DNA of 64,000 nucleotides from Vogesella margarita (GTDB lineage Bacteria; Pseudomonadota; Gammaproteobacteria; Burkholderiales; Chromobacteriaceae): assembly GCF_028548475.1 (NCBI RefSeq), contig NZ_JAQQLE010000001.1:248001-312000 (forward strand). The letters run 5' to 3'. Shown one piece after another: positions 8,137-16,577 of the stretch (position 1 is its first letter; the number at the start of each line of letters is the position of its first letter). A program made the position numbers and the translations under genes. The notes below the pieces were generated by a model. It searched no databases. It saw nothing but the letters and a program-made list of their open reading frames with translations, and was not told the DNA's origin.

Positions 8137-8165
8137 AAAAAAACCCCGCACGGTGCGGAGTTTTT
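8137..8165. terminator. bidirectional-looking hairpin between divergent suhB and trmJ
   Basis: Seven A, then CCCCGCACGGTGCGGAG, then five T: a short GC stem flanked by A and T runs, so it can act on either strand. It lies 33 nt before the trmJ start, in a divergent promoter gap, where a terminator is not needed to end a gene. Confidence 0.5.
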
Positions 8166-8197
8166 GAATAAACCGCGATTCTACGCAAAAGCAGCCA

Positions 8198-8971
8198 ATG
8201 AATAAACCCCAAGTACCTGATTTTTTGAAGAACATTCGTGTCGTGCTGGCGCGTCCCAGCCATCCGGGCAATATCGGCTCGGCGGCGCGTGCGATGAAAA
8301 CCATGGGCCTGACCCGGTTGTATCTGGTCGAGCCTAAGGCCTTCCCGCACGAGGAGGCCAATGTGCTGGCCTCCGGCGCGGTGGACGTGGTGGAAAACGC
8401 CATCGTGGTGTCCAGCCTGGCCGAGGCGCTGGCCGATGTCAGCGTCGCCTGCGCGCTGACCAGCCGCCGTCGCGAGCTGTCGACGCCCTTGTCCACCCCG
8501 CGAGAGACCGCGCCGGAGCTGATGGCGCGCGCGCGCGACGGCGAGCAGGTGGCGCTGGTGTTCGGCAACGAGACCTTCGGCCTGTCCATCGACGAGGTGG
8601 AGCAGTGCAACCGTCTGGTGACGGTGCCGGGCAATCCGGACTACTTCTCGCTGAATCTGGCGATGGCGGTGCAGGTGATGACCTACGAGCTGTTCAGCCA
8701 CAGCGGTGTCAGCGTCGACTACCTGAAGCCGGAAGACCGCACCGCGACGCTGGGCGAGGTCGACAGCTTCTGCGGCCATCTGGAAGCGGCGATGGATGAC
8801 GTCGGCTATCTGGAGCACCGCAACAGCGAGCGCCTGTTGCGCCGCATGCGCACGCTGTTCCACCGCGCCGCGCTGCAGCGCGAGGAGATCGACATCCTGC
8901 GCGGCTTCTTCAAGCAGGCGCAGCGCTTTGCCGACGGCACGCTGCCGCCGCGCAAGAAACGCGAAGACTGA
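8198..8971 (+). CDS. trmJ: tRNA (cytidine/uridine-2'-O-)-methyltransferase TrmJ
   Basis: A 257-residue SPOUT methyltransferase. RVVLARPSHPGNIGSAARAM near the N-terminus is the TrmJ/LasT signature. LVFGNETFGLS and VPGNPDYFSLNLAMAV form the knotted SAM-binding region. The C-terminal extension is the dimerisation/tRNA-binding tail. It methylates ribose 32 of the tRNA anticodon loop using SAM. The stop (8969-8971) is followed one base later by the next ATG (8973), so it is probably cotranscribed with the DUF1853 and flavodoxin genes. Confidence 0.93.
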   Translation: MNKPQVPDFLKNIRVVLARPSHPGNIGSAARAMKTMGLTRLYLVEPKAFPHEEANVLASGAVDVVENAIVVSSLAEALADVSVACALTSRRRELSTPLSTPRETAPELMARARDGEQVALVFGNETFGLSIDEVEQCNRLVTVPGNPDYFSLNLAMAVQVMTYELFSHSGVSVDYLKPEDRTATLGEVDSFCGHLEAAMDDVGYLEHRNSERLLRRMRTLFHRAALQREEIDILRGFFKQAQRFADGTLPPRKKRED

Positions 8972-8972
8972 G

Positions 8973-9872
8973 ATGCCTGCGGCCAACCTTGCGGCGCTGC
9001 ACACGCCGGCGGTGCGTGACCTGGCCTGGCTGCTGACGTCGGCGTCGCCGTGGCAGGATAGCGCCGACATCGACCCGGCGCGGCTGCTGGGCGCGCAAGG
9101 TTGGCCGCAATTGCTGGCGCTGGACGCGGTACCGCAGCCCTTGCTGGCTTACCTCGCCGCGCACCCGGTGCGACGGCTGGGTTTCTACGCCGAGCGGCTG
9201 CTGGCGTTCTGGTTCGGCCTCGCGCCGCACATCGAGCTGGTGGCGGCCAACCTGCCGGTGCGCGACGGCGGCAAGACGGTCGGTGAGTTCGACTTCCTGC
9301 TGCGTATCGATGGTGTGCCGCTGCATCTGGAGGCCGCCAGCAAGTTTTATCTGCAGCTGGAAGGCGGCGCCTGGGTCGGCGCCAGCCTGCGCGACGCGCT
9401 GCTGCTGAAGGCCGGCAAGACACGGCAACAGCTGCAGCTGTCGCGCCATCCAGCGGCCTGTCTGCCGGTCGGTTTCGCCGGCTGCGAGGTGGCGGCGCGC
9501 ACCAGAGGCTGGCTGTTCTCGCCGCCGTCGGCGCTAATGACAACGTTGGCCGCACCGCTGAACCCGCACGCTAATCGCGGCTGGTGGATACGGTGCGACG
9601 ACGACTGGCCACAGCGGGCGGCGGACAGCCGCTGGTGCCAGCTGCCGCGCCTGCGCTGGCTGGCGCCGGCCTTGCTCGATGGTGAGGATACGTGCTCGCT
9701 GACCGAGCTGCAGTTGGCGAGCCGGCAGTTTGCCGCGCCGCAACTGGTGGCGGAGCTACGGCCGCGTGACGACGGCCGCTGGCAGGAAGTGGCGCGCGGC
9801 TTTGTCGCGCCGTGCGACTGGCCGCAGCCGGCGTTGCTGGCACCGTTGCTGGCGCGGCTGGAGGCAGCATGA
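8973..9872 (+). CDS. DUF1853-family protein of unknown function
   Basis: A 299-residue protein. I chose the ATG at 8973 because it abuts the trmJ stop and the sequence from MPAANLAALHTPAVRDLAWLL is the conserved family start. Recognisable DUF1853-type blocks are RLGFYAERLLAFW, GEFDFLLRIDG and HLEAASKFYL; a D/E..E/K pattern resembles PD-(D/E)xK nucleases, but that is only a resemblance. Codons 3-6 (AANL) are encoded by a copy of the dispersed repeat. Another copy lies at 9098 and variants at about 9243 and 9543. Function unknown; operon context with trmJ hints at RNA metabolism. Confidence 0.75.
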   Translation: MPAANLAALHTPAVRDLAWLLTSASPWQDSADIDPARLLGAQGWPQLLALDAVPQPLLAYLAAHPVRRLGFYAERLLAFWFGLAPHIELVAANLPVRDGGKTVGEFDFLLRIDGVPLHLEAASKFYLQLEGGAWVGASLRDALLLKAGKTRQQLQLSRHPAACLPVGFAGCEVAARTRGWLFSPPSALMTTLAAPLNPHANRGWWIRCDDDWPQRAADSRWCQLPRLRWLAPALLDGEDTCSLTELQLASRQFAAPQLVAELRPRDDGRWQEVARGFVAPCDWPQPALLAPLLARLEAA

Positions 9873-10327
9873 AAACGTTGCTGCTGGTGTACGCCAGCCA
9901 GAGCGGCCACACCCTGCAGCTGGCGGATGCCGCCGCGCGCGGCATCGCCACGCTGGCGGAGGAGGTCAGCCTGTGCCAGCTGCCGGCGCTGCAGGCCGGC
10001 ATCGACGAGCTGCTGCAGGCCGATGCCTTGTTGCTGGCGACGCCGGAAAACTTCGGCTACATGGCCGGCGCGCTGAAGGATTTTTTCGACCGTACCTACT
10101 ATCCGGCGCAGGGGAGGGTGGACGGTTTGCCCTATGCGCTGCTGGTGTCGGCCGGCAACGACGGCCGCGGCGCGGTGCAGGCGGTGGAGCGCATCGCGCG
10201 CGGCTATCCGCTGCAACAGGTGCTGCCGCCGCTGATCGTGCGCGGCGAGGCGACAGCGGCGGATCTGGCGGCGGCGGAGGAGCTGGGCGCCACGCTGGCG
10301 GCGGGGTTGTCGATCGGCATGTACTGA
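9869..10327 (+). CDS. flavodoxin/NAD(P)H-dependent FMN reductase family protein
   Basis: A 152-residue flavodoxin-fold protein. VYASQSGHT after the first strand is the FMN-phosphate loop; TPENFGYMAGALKDFFDRTYYP is the second FMN-contacting region typical of NADPH-dependent FMN reductases. The ATG at 9869 overlaps the previous stop (ATGA), indicating translational coupling; longer in-frame starts lie inside the upstream gene. It probably carries FMN and moves electrons in the cytoplasm. The partner is unknown. Confidence 0.82.
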   Translation: MKTLLLVYASQSGHTLQLADAAARGIATLAEEVSLCQLPALQAGIDELLQADALLLATPENFGYMAGALKDFFDRTYYPAQGRVDGLPYALLVSAGNDGRGAVQAVERIARGYPLQQVLPPLIVRGEATAADLAAAEELGATLAAGLSIGMY

Positions 10328-10384
10328 GCGTTGCGGCCAACCCTGGGTGTGGTTGCCGACTACACGACGCCTGCTTGAGGCAAA

Positions 10385-10410
10385 CAAAAAGCCACCGCAG
10401 GGGTGGCTTG
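10385..10410 (-). terminator. intrinsic terminator of the mla operon
   Basis: On the minus strand GCCACC-CCTGC-GGTGGC followed by TTTTTG, 20 nt after the mlaA stop. A repeat copy (TTGCGGCCAACCCT) lies 50 nt further at about 10332, just after the convergent flavodoxin gene. Confidence 0.8.
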
Positions 10411-10430
10411 GTTCGTAACGGGTGGCCGGC

Positions 10431-11213
10431 TCAGGGCGGGCTGACGGCTGCGCCGCTGGCATCGTTCGCTGCCGGCGCGCTGGCGTCCTGCGGATCATCG
10501 ACCAGTTCGTCGATGTTCAGGTCTTCCTCCTGCTGCCGCTTGTCCTGTGGCAGACCCAGCTGGTGGGCACGCATCTGCAGGAAGCCGTCACGCACGTAGC
10601 TGTAGTTGTCCAGCGCCGCGCCTTCGACCACGGTTTCCAGTCCCAGCAATCTTTCGCGGGTGTTGACCGCGTCCAGCACCCGCGCCGTGGTGGCCTGGGT
10701 GTGGGTCTGGAACACGCCGGTGGCCGGCTCCAGCGAGTTGCTGATCAGGATGCCACTGCCGTCGCGCACGGTGGATGGCCCCAGCAGCGGCAGCACCAGG
10801 TAGCTGCTGTTCTGCCAGCCGTAGTGGGCGAAGGTGTCGCCCAGCGTCGCCTTGTTGCTCTTCAGTCCCATCGGCGTGGCGATGTCGATCAGGCCGAACA
10901 GGCCGAAGGTGCTGTTGAACGACACGCGCAGTACGTCGGTGAGTGCCAGCTCCGCCTTGCCCTGCAGGGTGTGGTTGGCGGCGCTGTACACGTCGCGCAG
11001 GTTGTCGAAGAAGTTGCCGACCCCGGTGCGTACCGGCTGCGGCGTCACCTTCTGGTAGGCCTGCGCCACCGGCTTCAGTACCGCCTTGTCCGCGGTGTCG
11101 TTGAAGCGGTAAACGGCACGGTTCAGCGGCTCCAGCGGGTCCTGCGGATGGCTGGGGGCGCTGGCACAGGCGGTCAGCAACAGGCAGCCGCCGACGACAA
11201 GCAGACGTTTCAT
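10431..11213 (-). CDS. mlaA: MlaA (VacJ) outer-membrane lipoprotein
   Basis: A 260-residue lipoprotein with a type II signal ending in the lipobox LLTAC. The body has the VacJ hallmarks DPLEPLNRAVYRFND, TPQPVRTGVGNFFDNL and PMGLKSNKATLGDTFAHYG. MlaA removes misplaced phospholipids from the outer leaflet and hands them to MlaC. It is the last gene of the mlaFEDCB-A operon, overlapping mlaB by 4 nt; in E. coli mlaA is unlinked, while linkage is common in betaproteobacteria. The acidic/Ala-rich C-terminal tail (EEDLNIDELVDDP...) is probably disordered. Confidence 0.95.
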   Translation of the reverse strand: MKRLLVVGGCLLLTACASAPSHPQDPLEPLNRAVYRFNDTADKAVLKPVAQAYQKVTPQPVRTGVGNFFDNLRDVYSAANHTLQGKAELALTDVLRVSFNSTFGLFGLIDIATPMGLKSNKATLGDTFAHYGWQNSSYLVLPLLGPSTVRDGSGILISNSLEPATGVFQTHTQATTARVLDAVNTRERLLGLETVVEGAALDNYSYVRDGFLQMRAHQLGLPQDKRQQEEDLNIDELVDDPQDASAPAANDASGAAVSPP

Positions 11214-11506
11214 GATCGGGTTTCCGGTGGCAGTTCCAGCAATGGGGTCAGTTCGTAAAGTCGGGCGAGGCCGTACAGGTTGGCCGGGATATGAGCCAGC
11301 TTGATGTTGCGCGCATCCTTGCGCCGGCGCAACGCCAGCAGCAGCGCCAGCGCCGCGGAGTCGCAGTGGCTGACGCCGGAAAAATCCAGCGTCATGGCAC
11401 CGTTGACCAGCATCCTGTCCAGCTGCAGCTGGGTATCGGCGACGCTGTCCATGGTCAGCGCGCCGTCAAGCCGCACCACGCCGCTCTGGGTTTCGGACAG
11501 TTTCAT
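11210..11506 (-). CDS. mlaB: MlaB STAS-domain subunit
   Basis: A 98-residue single STAS domain. LDFSGVSHCDSAALALLLALRR is the conserved strand-helix region that docks on the MlaF ATPase; the Ser/Thr of the motif is kept. MlaB stabilises and activates the MlaFEDB ABC complex at the inner membrane. It overlaps mlaC by 4 nt and mlaA by 4 nt, consistent with one transcript. Confidence 0.88.
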   Translation of the reverse strand: MKLSETQSGVVRLDGALTMDSVADTQLQLDRMLVNGAMTLDFSGVSHCDSAALALLLALRRRKDARNIKLAHIPANLYGLARLYELTPLLELPPETRS

Positions 11507-12111
11507 GCCGCCTTGGCGCCGCTGTTCTTGTCCTGCAGCGACTTGATCAGGCCGTCGATGCCGCTCTTGCGCACCTGTTCGCCGAACTGGTTGCGGTAGA
11601 TGGTGACCAGGCTGCCGCCTTCAACGGTGACATTGAATACCTTCCAGCCCTGCGGCGTCTTGTACAGGGTGTAGTCGACGTTGATCGGCTTCTTCTCGGC
11701 CGAGCCCGGCAGCGTCACTTCCGACTTCACCACGGCCTCGCGGCCTTCGTTGTTGAGCAGCACATTCGGCTTGATATCGATCTGCGCGTTCTTGAAGCGG
11801 GTCATGGTGGCGGAGTAGGTGCCGACCAGCAGGGTCTCGAATTCCTTGGCCAGTTGCTGTTTCTGGGCCGGGGTGGCGGCGCGCCAGTCCTTGCCGACTG
11901 CCAGCGCGGTCATGCGCTGGAAGTCGAACTTCGGCGTCACCATGCTGATCAGCTGTTCGCGGACCTTGGCACTGTTCTTGCCGTTGTCCTTGCTCAGCAT
12001 TTCCAGCGCCTGGCGCGAGGTGTCACGGACCAGATCCACCGGGGTGTCGGCGGCGTGGGCGACGCTGCTCAGACCGAACAGCAGGGCAAAACAGGCAAAC
12101 AGCTTTTTCAT
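11503..12111 (-). CDS. mlaC: MlaC periplasmic phospholipid-binding protein
   Basis: A 202-residue secreted protein with a signal peptide (MKKLFACFALLFGLSSVAHA). The mature Tol_Tol_Ttg2/MlaC domain contains FDFQRMTALAVGKDWR and YKTPQGWKVFNVTVEGGSLV. MlaC shuttles lipids between MlaA and the inner-membrane MlaFEDB complex. I used the ATG at 12111 because the signal peptide begins there; the frame stays open far upstream over mlaD, but that part has no signal or similarity. Confidence 0.93.
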   Translation of the reverse strand: MKKLFACFALLFGLSSVAHAADTPVDLVRDTSRQALEMLSKDNGKNSAKVREQLISMVTPKFDFQRMTALAVGKDWRAATPAQKQQLAKEFETLLVGTYSATMTRFKNAQIDIKPNVLLNNEGREAVVKSEVTLPGSAEKKPINVDYTLYKTPQGWKVFNVTVEGGSLVTIYRNQFGEQVRKSGIDGLIKSLQDKNSGAKAA

Positions 12112-12155
12112 GATGGTTTTCCGTATCTCGGGTAACAAGGGCTTGGAGGGTTTTT

Positions 12156-12656
12156 TCAGGGCGCAGTTTCCGCGCGCGCGGCATCGGCGGCGGCTTTGTT
12201 GTTGCCTTCGGCAAAGCTGGTCATGAACTTGCCGATCAGCTGTTCCAGCACCAGCGCCGACGAGGTCAGCTGCACGCGGTCGCCGGGCTTCAGGTTTTCT
12301 TCGTCGCCGCCCTGCACCAGGCCGACGTACTGCTCGCCGAGCAGGCCGGCGGTGAGGATTTCGGCGCTGGTATCGCGGCTGAAGTGGTACTGACCGTTCA
12401 GGGTCAGCGTTGCGCGGGCGACGTAGCGCTTGGTGTCCAGCTCGATGTTGCTGACGCGGCCGACCACCACGCCCGACGATTTCACCGGCGCCTTCACCTT
12501 CAGGCCGCCGATATTGTCGAATTCGGCGATCAGGGTGTAGCTGTTGCTGTCGCTTTGCGGTGTCAGGTTGGCCACTTTCAGCGCGAGAAAGGTCACCGAG
12601 GCGAGACCGATGGCGACGAAGATGCCGACCCACAAATCAATGATGGAGCGTTTCAT
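12156..12656 (-). CDS. mlaD: MlaD inner-membrane-anchored MCE protein
   Basis: A 166-residue protein with one N-terminal membrane helix (near residues 7-27) followed by a single MCE domain (FDNIGGLKVKAPVKSSGVVV, then GLLGEQYVGL). It forms the hexameric lipid channel that joins MlaE to periplasmic MlaC. A short acidic/Ala-rich tail follows. It lies 12 nt after mlaE and 44 nt before mlaC. Confidence 0.94.
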   Translation of the reverse strand: MKRSIIDLWVGIFVAIGLASVTFLALKVANLTPQSDSNSYTLIAEFDNIGGLKVKAPVKSSGVVVGRVSNIELDTKRYVARATLTLNGQYHFSRDTSAEILTAGLLGEQYVGLVQGGDEENLKPGDRVQLTSSALVLEQLIGKFMTSFAEGNNKAAADAARAETAP

Positions 12657-12668
12657 GATGACGTATTC

Positions 12669-13457
12669 CTAAAACATGAAGGCGGTCAGGACAAAGTCCA
12701 GCGCCAGGATAACCAGGGCCGAGGTCACCACGGTACGGGTGGTGGCAGAAGAGACGCCCGCGGCAGTGGGCGTGGCGTCAAAGCCTTCGAACACCGCGAT
12801 CAGCGTCACCGCGATGCCGAAGAACAGGCTCTTGATCAGGCCGTTGACCACGTCGAAGTGCAGGTCGACGTTGTTCTGCATCTGCGACCAGAAGGTGCCT
12901 TCGTCCAGGCCTATCATCACCACGCCGACCAGATAGCCGCCGAAGATGCCCATCACGTTGAACAGCGCAGCGAGGATGGGCATGGAGATCACGCCGGCCC
13001 AGAAGCGCGGCGCCACCACGCGGGCGACCGGATCGACCGCCATCACGCTCATCGCCTCCAGCTGCTCGGTGGCCTTCATCAGGCCGATCTCGGCGGTCAT
13101 CGCGCTGCCGGAGCGGCTGGCGAACAAGAGCGCGGCCAGCACCGGGCCCAGTTCGCGCAGCAGCGACAGCGCCACCAGCGCGCCCAGCGCGTCGGCGGAG
13201 CCGAAACGCGACAGCGTGTTGTAGCCCTGCAGGCCCAGCACCATGCCGACGAACAGGCCGGACACCACGATGATGATCAGCGACAGCACGCCGGCGAAGT
13301 ACACCTCGCGGATGGTGAGCTGGAAGCGCAACAGGCTTTGCCCGGAGTGGGTGAGGATGGACAGCAGGAAGCGGCTCATCACGCCCAGCTTCCAGATGGC
13401 GTTGATGGTGCTGTGGCCGAGTTTGCGCAGTGGTGCGAACAGAGTATCCAGCATCAT
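12669..13457 (-). CDS. mlaE: MlaE permease subunit
   Basis: A 262-residue integral membrane protein of the MlaE/YrbE family with about five membrane helices. Characteristic stretches are REVYFAGVLSLIIIVVSG, RELGPVLAALLFASRSGSAM and TEQLEAMSVMAVDP. It pairs with MlaF to move phospholipids across the inner membrane. Two ATGs (13457 and 13454) overlap the mlaF stop (ATGATG/TGA). GGAGGG lies 6 nt before the first, so I chose 13457, which gives the usual family length. Confidence 0.93.
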   Translation of the reverse strand: MMLDTLFAPLRKLGHSTINAIWKLGVMSRFLLSILTHSGQSLLRFQLTIREVYFAGVLSLIIIVVSGLFVGMVLGLQGYNTLSRFGSADALGALVALSLLRELGPVLAALLFASRSGSAMTAEIGLMKATEQLEAMSVMAVDPVARVVAPRFWAGVISMPILAALFNVMGIFGGYLVGVVMIGLDEGTFWSQMQNNVDLHFDVVNGLIKSLFFGIAVTLIAVFEGFDATPTAAGVSSATTRTVVTSALVILALDFVLTAFMF

Positions 13458-14263
13458 GCGCCCTCCAGACCGAAGCTGCCGGCGAGGCTCTGCTGCGCCG
13501 GGTAGGCGAAGTGCACCGGGCCGTCGGCCTCGCCATGCACGAACTGGTGTACCCATGGCGAATCCGAGGCGCGCACCTCGTCCGGGGTACCGGCGGCGGC
13601 GATCTTGCCGCCGGCGATGAAGTAGACGTAGTCGACGATTTCCAGCGACTTGTGCACGTCGTGGGTGACCATCACCGCCGAGGTGCCCAGCGCGTCGCTC
13701 AGCTTCTTGATCAAGAGCGCGATGGTGGCCAGCGAGATTGGGTCCAGGCCGGTGAACGGCTCATCGTAGAGCATGATCTGCGGGTCGAGCGCGATGGCGC
13801 GCGCCAGCGCGATGCGGCGCGCCATGCCGCCCGACAGCTCGGCCGGCATCAGCGACTCGGTGCCGCGCAGGCCGACAGCGTGCAGCTTCATCAGCACCAG
13901 GTCGCGTACCATTTCCGTGCTGAGCGAGGTGTGCTCGCGGATCGGGAACGCGACGTTGTCGAAGACGGAGAGGTCGGTGAACAGCGCGCCGAACTGGAAC
14001 AGCATGCCCATGCGGCGGCGGTGCTGGTACAGCTCGCGCTGGTTCATGCGGCCAACGTCGCGGCCGTCGACCAGCACCTGGCCCTGCTGGGCGCGGATCT
14101 GGCCCGCGATCAGCCGCAACAGCGTGGTCTTGCCGCTGCCGCTGCCGCCCATGATGGCGACCAGCTGGCCACGGCCGATTTTCAGCGAGATATCCTGCAG
14201 GATGAGACGATCGCCGTAGCCGAAGCTGACGTGTTTGAATTCGATGAAACTGTCGTTTTGCAC
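13454..14263 (-). CDS. mlaF: MlaF ABC-transporter ATPase
   Basis: A 269-residue ABC ATPase with Walker A GGSGSGKTT, signature LSGGMARRIALARA and Walker B LYDEPFTGLDP. It powers the Mla phospholipid transporter that maintains outer-membrane asymmetry. First gene of the operon mlaF-E-D-C-B-A. The extra C-terminal segment after the ATPase core (QFVHGEADGPVHFAYPAQ...) corresponds to the tail that wraps the partner subunit in E. coli. A 9-bp inverted repeat lies in its leader (14297-14320). Confidence 0.95.
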   Translation of the reverse strand: MQNDSFIEFKHVSFGYGDRLILQDISLKIGRGQLVAIMGGSGSGKTTLLRLIAGQIRAQQGQVLVDGRDVGRMNQRELYQHRRRMGMLFQFGALFTDLSVFDNVAFPIREHTSLSTEMVRDLVLMKLHAVGLRGTESLMPAELSGGMARRIALARAIALDPQIMLYDEPFTGLDPISLATIALLIKKLSDALGTSAVMVTHDVHKSLEIVDYVYFIAGGKIAAAGTPDEVRASDSPWVHQFVHGEADGPVHFAYPAQQSLAGSFGLEGA

Positions 14264-14296
14264 GATGTAGTGGCGAGTCCTTGGGGGGAACAGGTA

Positions 14297-14320
14297 AGGG
14301 GATCGTATTCACGATCCCCT
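14297..14320. repeat. 9-bp perfect inverted repeat in the mlaF leader
   Basis: AGGGGATCG-TATTCA-CGATCCCCT, 34 nt upstream of the mlaF ATG, in the 171-nt gap before dapD. No T-run follows on the minus strand, so it is less likely a terminator for dapD than an operator or leader hairpin controlling the mla operon. Confidence 0.55.
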
Positions 14321-14434
14321 CTGCATTGCCCCGCTATTGTACCCGTCTGTGCTGCATGGCGCAAAAAGGCAGCGCCATGACGTGTGCAACTGTGGCGGGC
14401 CGGTGCACAGTGCGGCACCGGCCGGCGGTGGGTT

Positions 14435-15256
14435 TTACACGCCGCGCAGCAGTTCGTTGATGCTGGTCTTGCTGCGTGTCTGCGCGTCGACCTTCTTCAC
14501 GATCACCGCGCAGTACAGGCTGTGGCTGCCGTCTTTCGATGGCAGGTTGCCGGATACCACCACCGAACCCGGCGGGATGCGGCCGTAAGTGACTTCGCCG
14601 GTTTCGCGGTCGTAGATCTTGGTCGACTGGCCGATGTACACGCCCATCGAGATCACCGAACCTTCGCCGACAATGACGCCTTCCACCACTTCGGAACGTG
14701 CGCCGATGAAGCAGTTGTCCTCGATGATGGTCGGGTTGGCCTGCAGCGGCTCCAGCACGCCGCCAATGCCGACGCCGCCGGAGAGGTGCACGTTCTTGCC
14801 GATCTGGGCGCAGCTGCCGACGGTGGCCCAGGTGTCGACCATGGTGCCTTCGTCAACGTAGGCGCCGATGTTGACGTAGGACGGCATCAGCACGGTGTTC
14901 TTGGCGATGAAGCTGCCCTTGCGCGCCACGGCGCCCGGTACCACGCGGAAGCCGGCGTCGGCGAAGCGCTGCTGGTTCCAGTCGTGGAACTTGGTGTCGA
15001 CCTTGTCGAAGTAGCGCGATACGCCATCATCCTGAACGGCGTTGTCGCGGATGCGGAACGACAGCAGTACCGCCTTCTTCACCCACTGGTTGACCACCCA
15101 GTCGCCGTCGATCTTCTCGGCGACGCGCAGGCTGCCGCTGTCCAGCTCGTTGATCACCTGCTCGATCGCCGACTTCAGTTCGGCGGAGACGGTGGCCGGG
15201 GTGATGTCGGCGCGTTTTTCAAAAGCTTCTTCGATGAGGGCTTGGATCGGGTGCAT
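14435..15256 (-). CDS. dapD: 2,3,4,5-tetrahydropyridine-2,6-dicarboxylate N-succinyltransferase
   Basis: A 273-residue left-handed parallel beta-helix acyltransferase with hexapeptide repeats (e.g. [28 protein letters not shown]) and the [21 protein letters not shown]-terminus. It succinylates tetrahydrodipicolinate in the succinylase branch of lysine/meso-DAP synthesis. An in-frame ATG 39 nt further upstream (15295) exists, but the ATG at 15256 has AAAGGA 8 nt before it and gives exactly the usual family length (273-274). It lies beside dapC, the next enzyme of the pathway, and lysC is at 25.6 kb. Confidence 0.95.
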   Translation of the reverse strand: MHPIQALIEEAFEKRADITPATVSAELKSAIEQVINELDSGSLRVAEKIDGDWVVNQWVKKAVLLSFRIRDNAVQDDGVSRYFDKVDTKFHDWNQQRFADAGFRVVPGAVARKGSFIAKNTVLMPSYVNIGAYVDEGTMVDTWATVGSCAQIGKNVHLSGGVGIGGVLEPLQANPTIIEDNCFIGARSEVVEGVIVGEGSVISMGVYIGQSTKIYDRETGEVTYGRIPPGSVVVSGNLPSKDGSHSLYCAVIVKKVDAQTRSKTSINELLRGV

Positions 15257-15339
15257 TTTGCTCAGTCCTTTGGCAAGGTGGATTTCTACAGACATGATGG
15301 GTCTTCTGCTGGTTTGGTTGTTCGGTGGTGTTATTGCTT

Positions 15340-16530
15340 TTAGTGGTAATGCCGCAAAAACTGTTCGATGCGTGCCGCGGCGGCAACGCATTCCGCCAGC
15401 GGTGCCACCAGCGCCAGGCGCACACGGCCGGCGCCGGGGTTGACGCCGTGCGCGTCGCGGGCAAGGAAGCTGCCGGGCAGCACGGTGATGTGCTGCTGCG
15501 CGAACAGCTCGCGGGCGAAGCGGGCATCATCGCCGCCCGGCACCGCCGCCCACAGGTAGAAGCCGGCATCCGGCCGCGTCACGTCCAGTACCTGCGACAG
15601 GCGCGCGGTGACGGCGTCGAATTTGGCAGTATACGCGTCACGGTTGGCCGCAACATGTTCTTCGTCGTTCCAGGCGGCGATGCTGGCCTGCTGGATGGTG
15701 ACGCTCATGGCGCTGCCATGATAGGTGCGATACAGCAGGAATTTCTCCAGCACTTTGGCATCGCCGGCGACAAAGCCGGAGCGCAGGCCGGGAGCATTGC
15801 TGCGCTTGGACAGACTGGTGAACATCACCAGTCGCTCGAAGCCGCGGCCAAGCTGTTGCGCCGCCTGTAGGCCGCCCAGCGGCGGAGTGCCGAAGTGGAT
15901 CTCGGAGTAGCACTCGTCGCTGGCGATGATGAAGCCGTAGCGGTCGGACAGCGAGAACAGTGTGTTCCAGTCATCCAGCGACATCACCGCCCCGGTCGGG
16001 TTGCCCGGGCTGCATACTACGACTACCTGCGTGCGCTGCCAGATCGCCTCCGGTACTGCCGCCCAGTCGGGCTGGTAGCGGTTGGCGGCCAGGCAATTGA
16101 CATAGTAGGGTTCGGCACCGGCCAGCAGCGCGGCGCCTTCGTAGATCTGGTAGAACGGGTTGGGCGAGATCAGTACCGGATTCTGTTCACCGCGCGGATC
16201 GATCACCGCCTGCACGAAGGAAAACAGCGCCTCGCGGCTGCCGCACACCGGCAGCACTTCGCGGGCGGCATCGACGGCGACGTCGTAGCGGCGCGCTAGC
16301 CAGCCGGCGCAGGCAGTGCGCAGCGCATCGCTGCCGAGGGTGGCCGGGTAGGCGGCCAGACCGTCGAGGTTGGCGACGAGTGCCTGCTTCACCACCTCTG
16401 GCGTCGGATGTTTCGGCTCGCCGATCGACAGGTTGATGTGCGGCAGGTCGGCGGGGGGCGTCACGCCGGCCAAGAGGCCGCGCAAACGCTGGAACGGGTA
16501 GGGCTGCAACAGTTCGAGGTGGGGATTCAA
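15340..16530 (-). CDS. dapC: succinyldiaminopimelate transaminase
   Basis: A fold-type I PLP aminotransferase of about 396 residues. It has the [12 protein letters not shown] region, the substrate/PLP block [19 protein letters not shown] and the PLP-lysine motif [16 protein letters not shown]. It transaminates N-succinyl-2-amino-6-ketopimelate in DAP synthesis, upstream of dapD on the same strand. The likely start is TTG at 16530 ([12 protein letters not shown] follows), because AAGGAAG lies 5 nt before it; the ATG at 16554 has no ribosome site and would add 8 residues. A repeat copy is embedded near 15643. Confidence 0.92.
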   Translation of the reverse strand: MNPHLELLQPYPFQRLRGLLAGVTPPADLPHINLSIGEPKHPTPEVVKQALVANLDGLAAYPATLGSDALRTACAGWLARRYDVAVDAAREVLPVCGSREALFSFVQAVIDPRGEQNPVLISPNPFYQIYEGAALLAGAEPYYVNCLAANRYQPDWAAVPEAIWQRTQVVVVCSPGNPTGAVMSLDDWNTLFSLSDRYGFIIASDECYSEIHFGTPPLGGLQAAQQLGRGFERLVMFTSLSKRSNAPGLRSGFVAGDAKVLEKFLLYRTYHGSAMSVTIQQASIAAWNDEEHVAANRDAYTAKFDAVTARLSQVLDVTRPDAGFYLWAAVPGGDDARFARELFAQQHITVLPGSFLARDAHGVNPGAGRVRLALVAPLAECVAAAARIEQFLRHYH

Positions 16531-16577
16531 CGCCGCTTCCTTGCAATGCAACAAAACGACAAGTGTAAGAAAAGACT

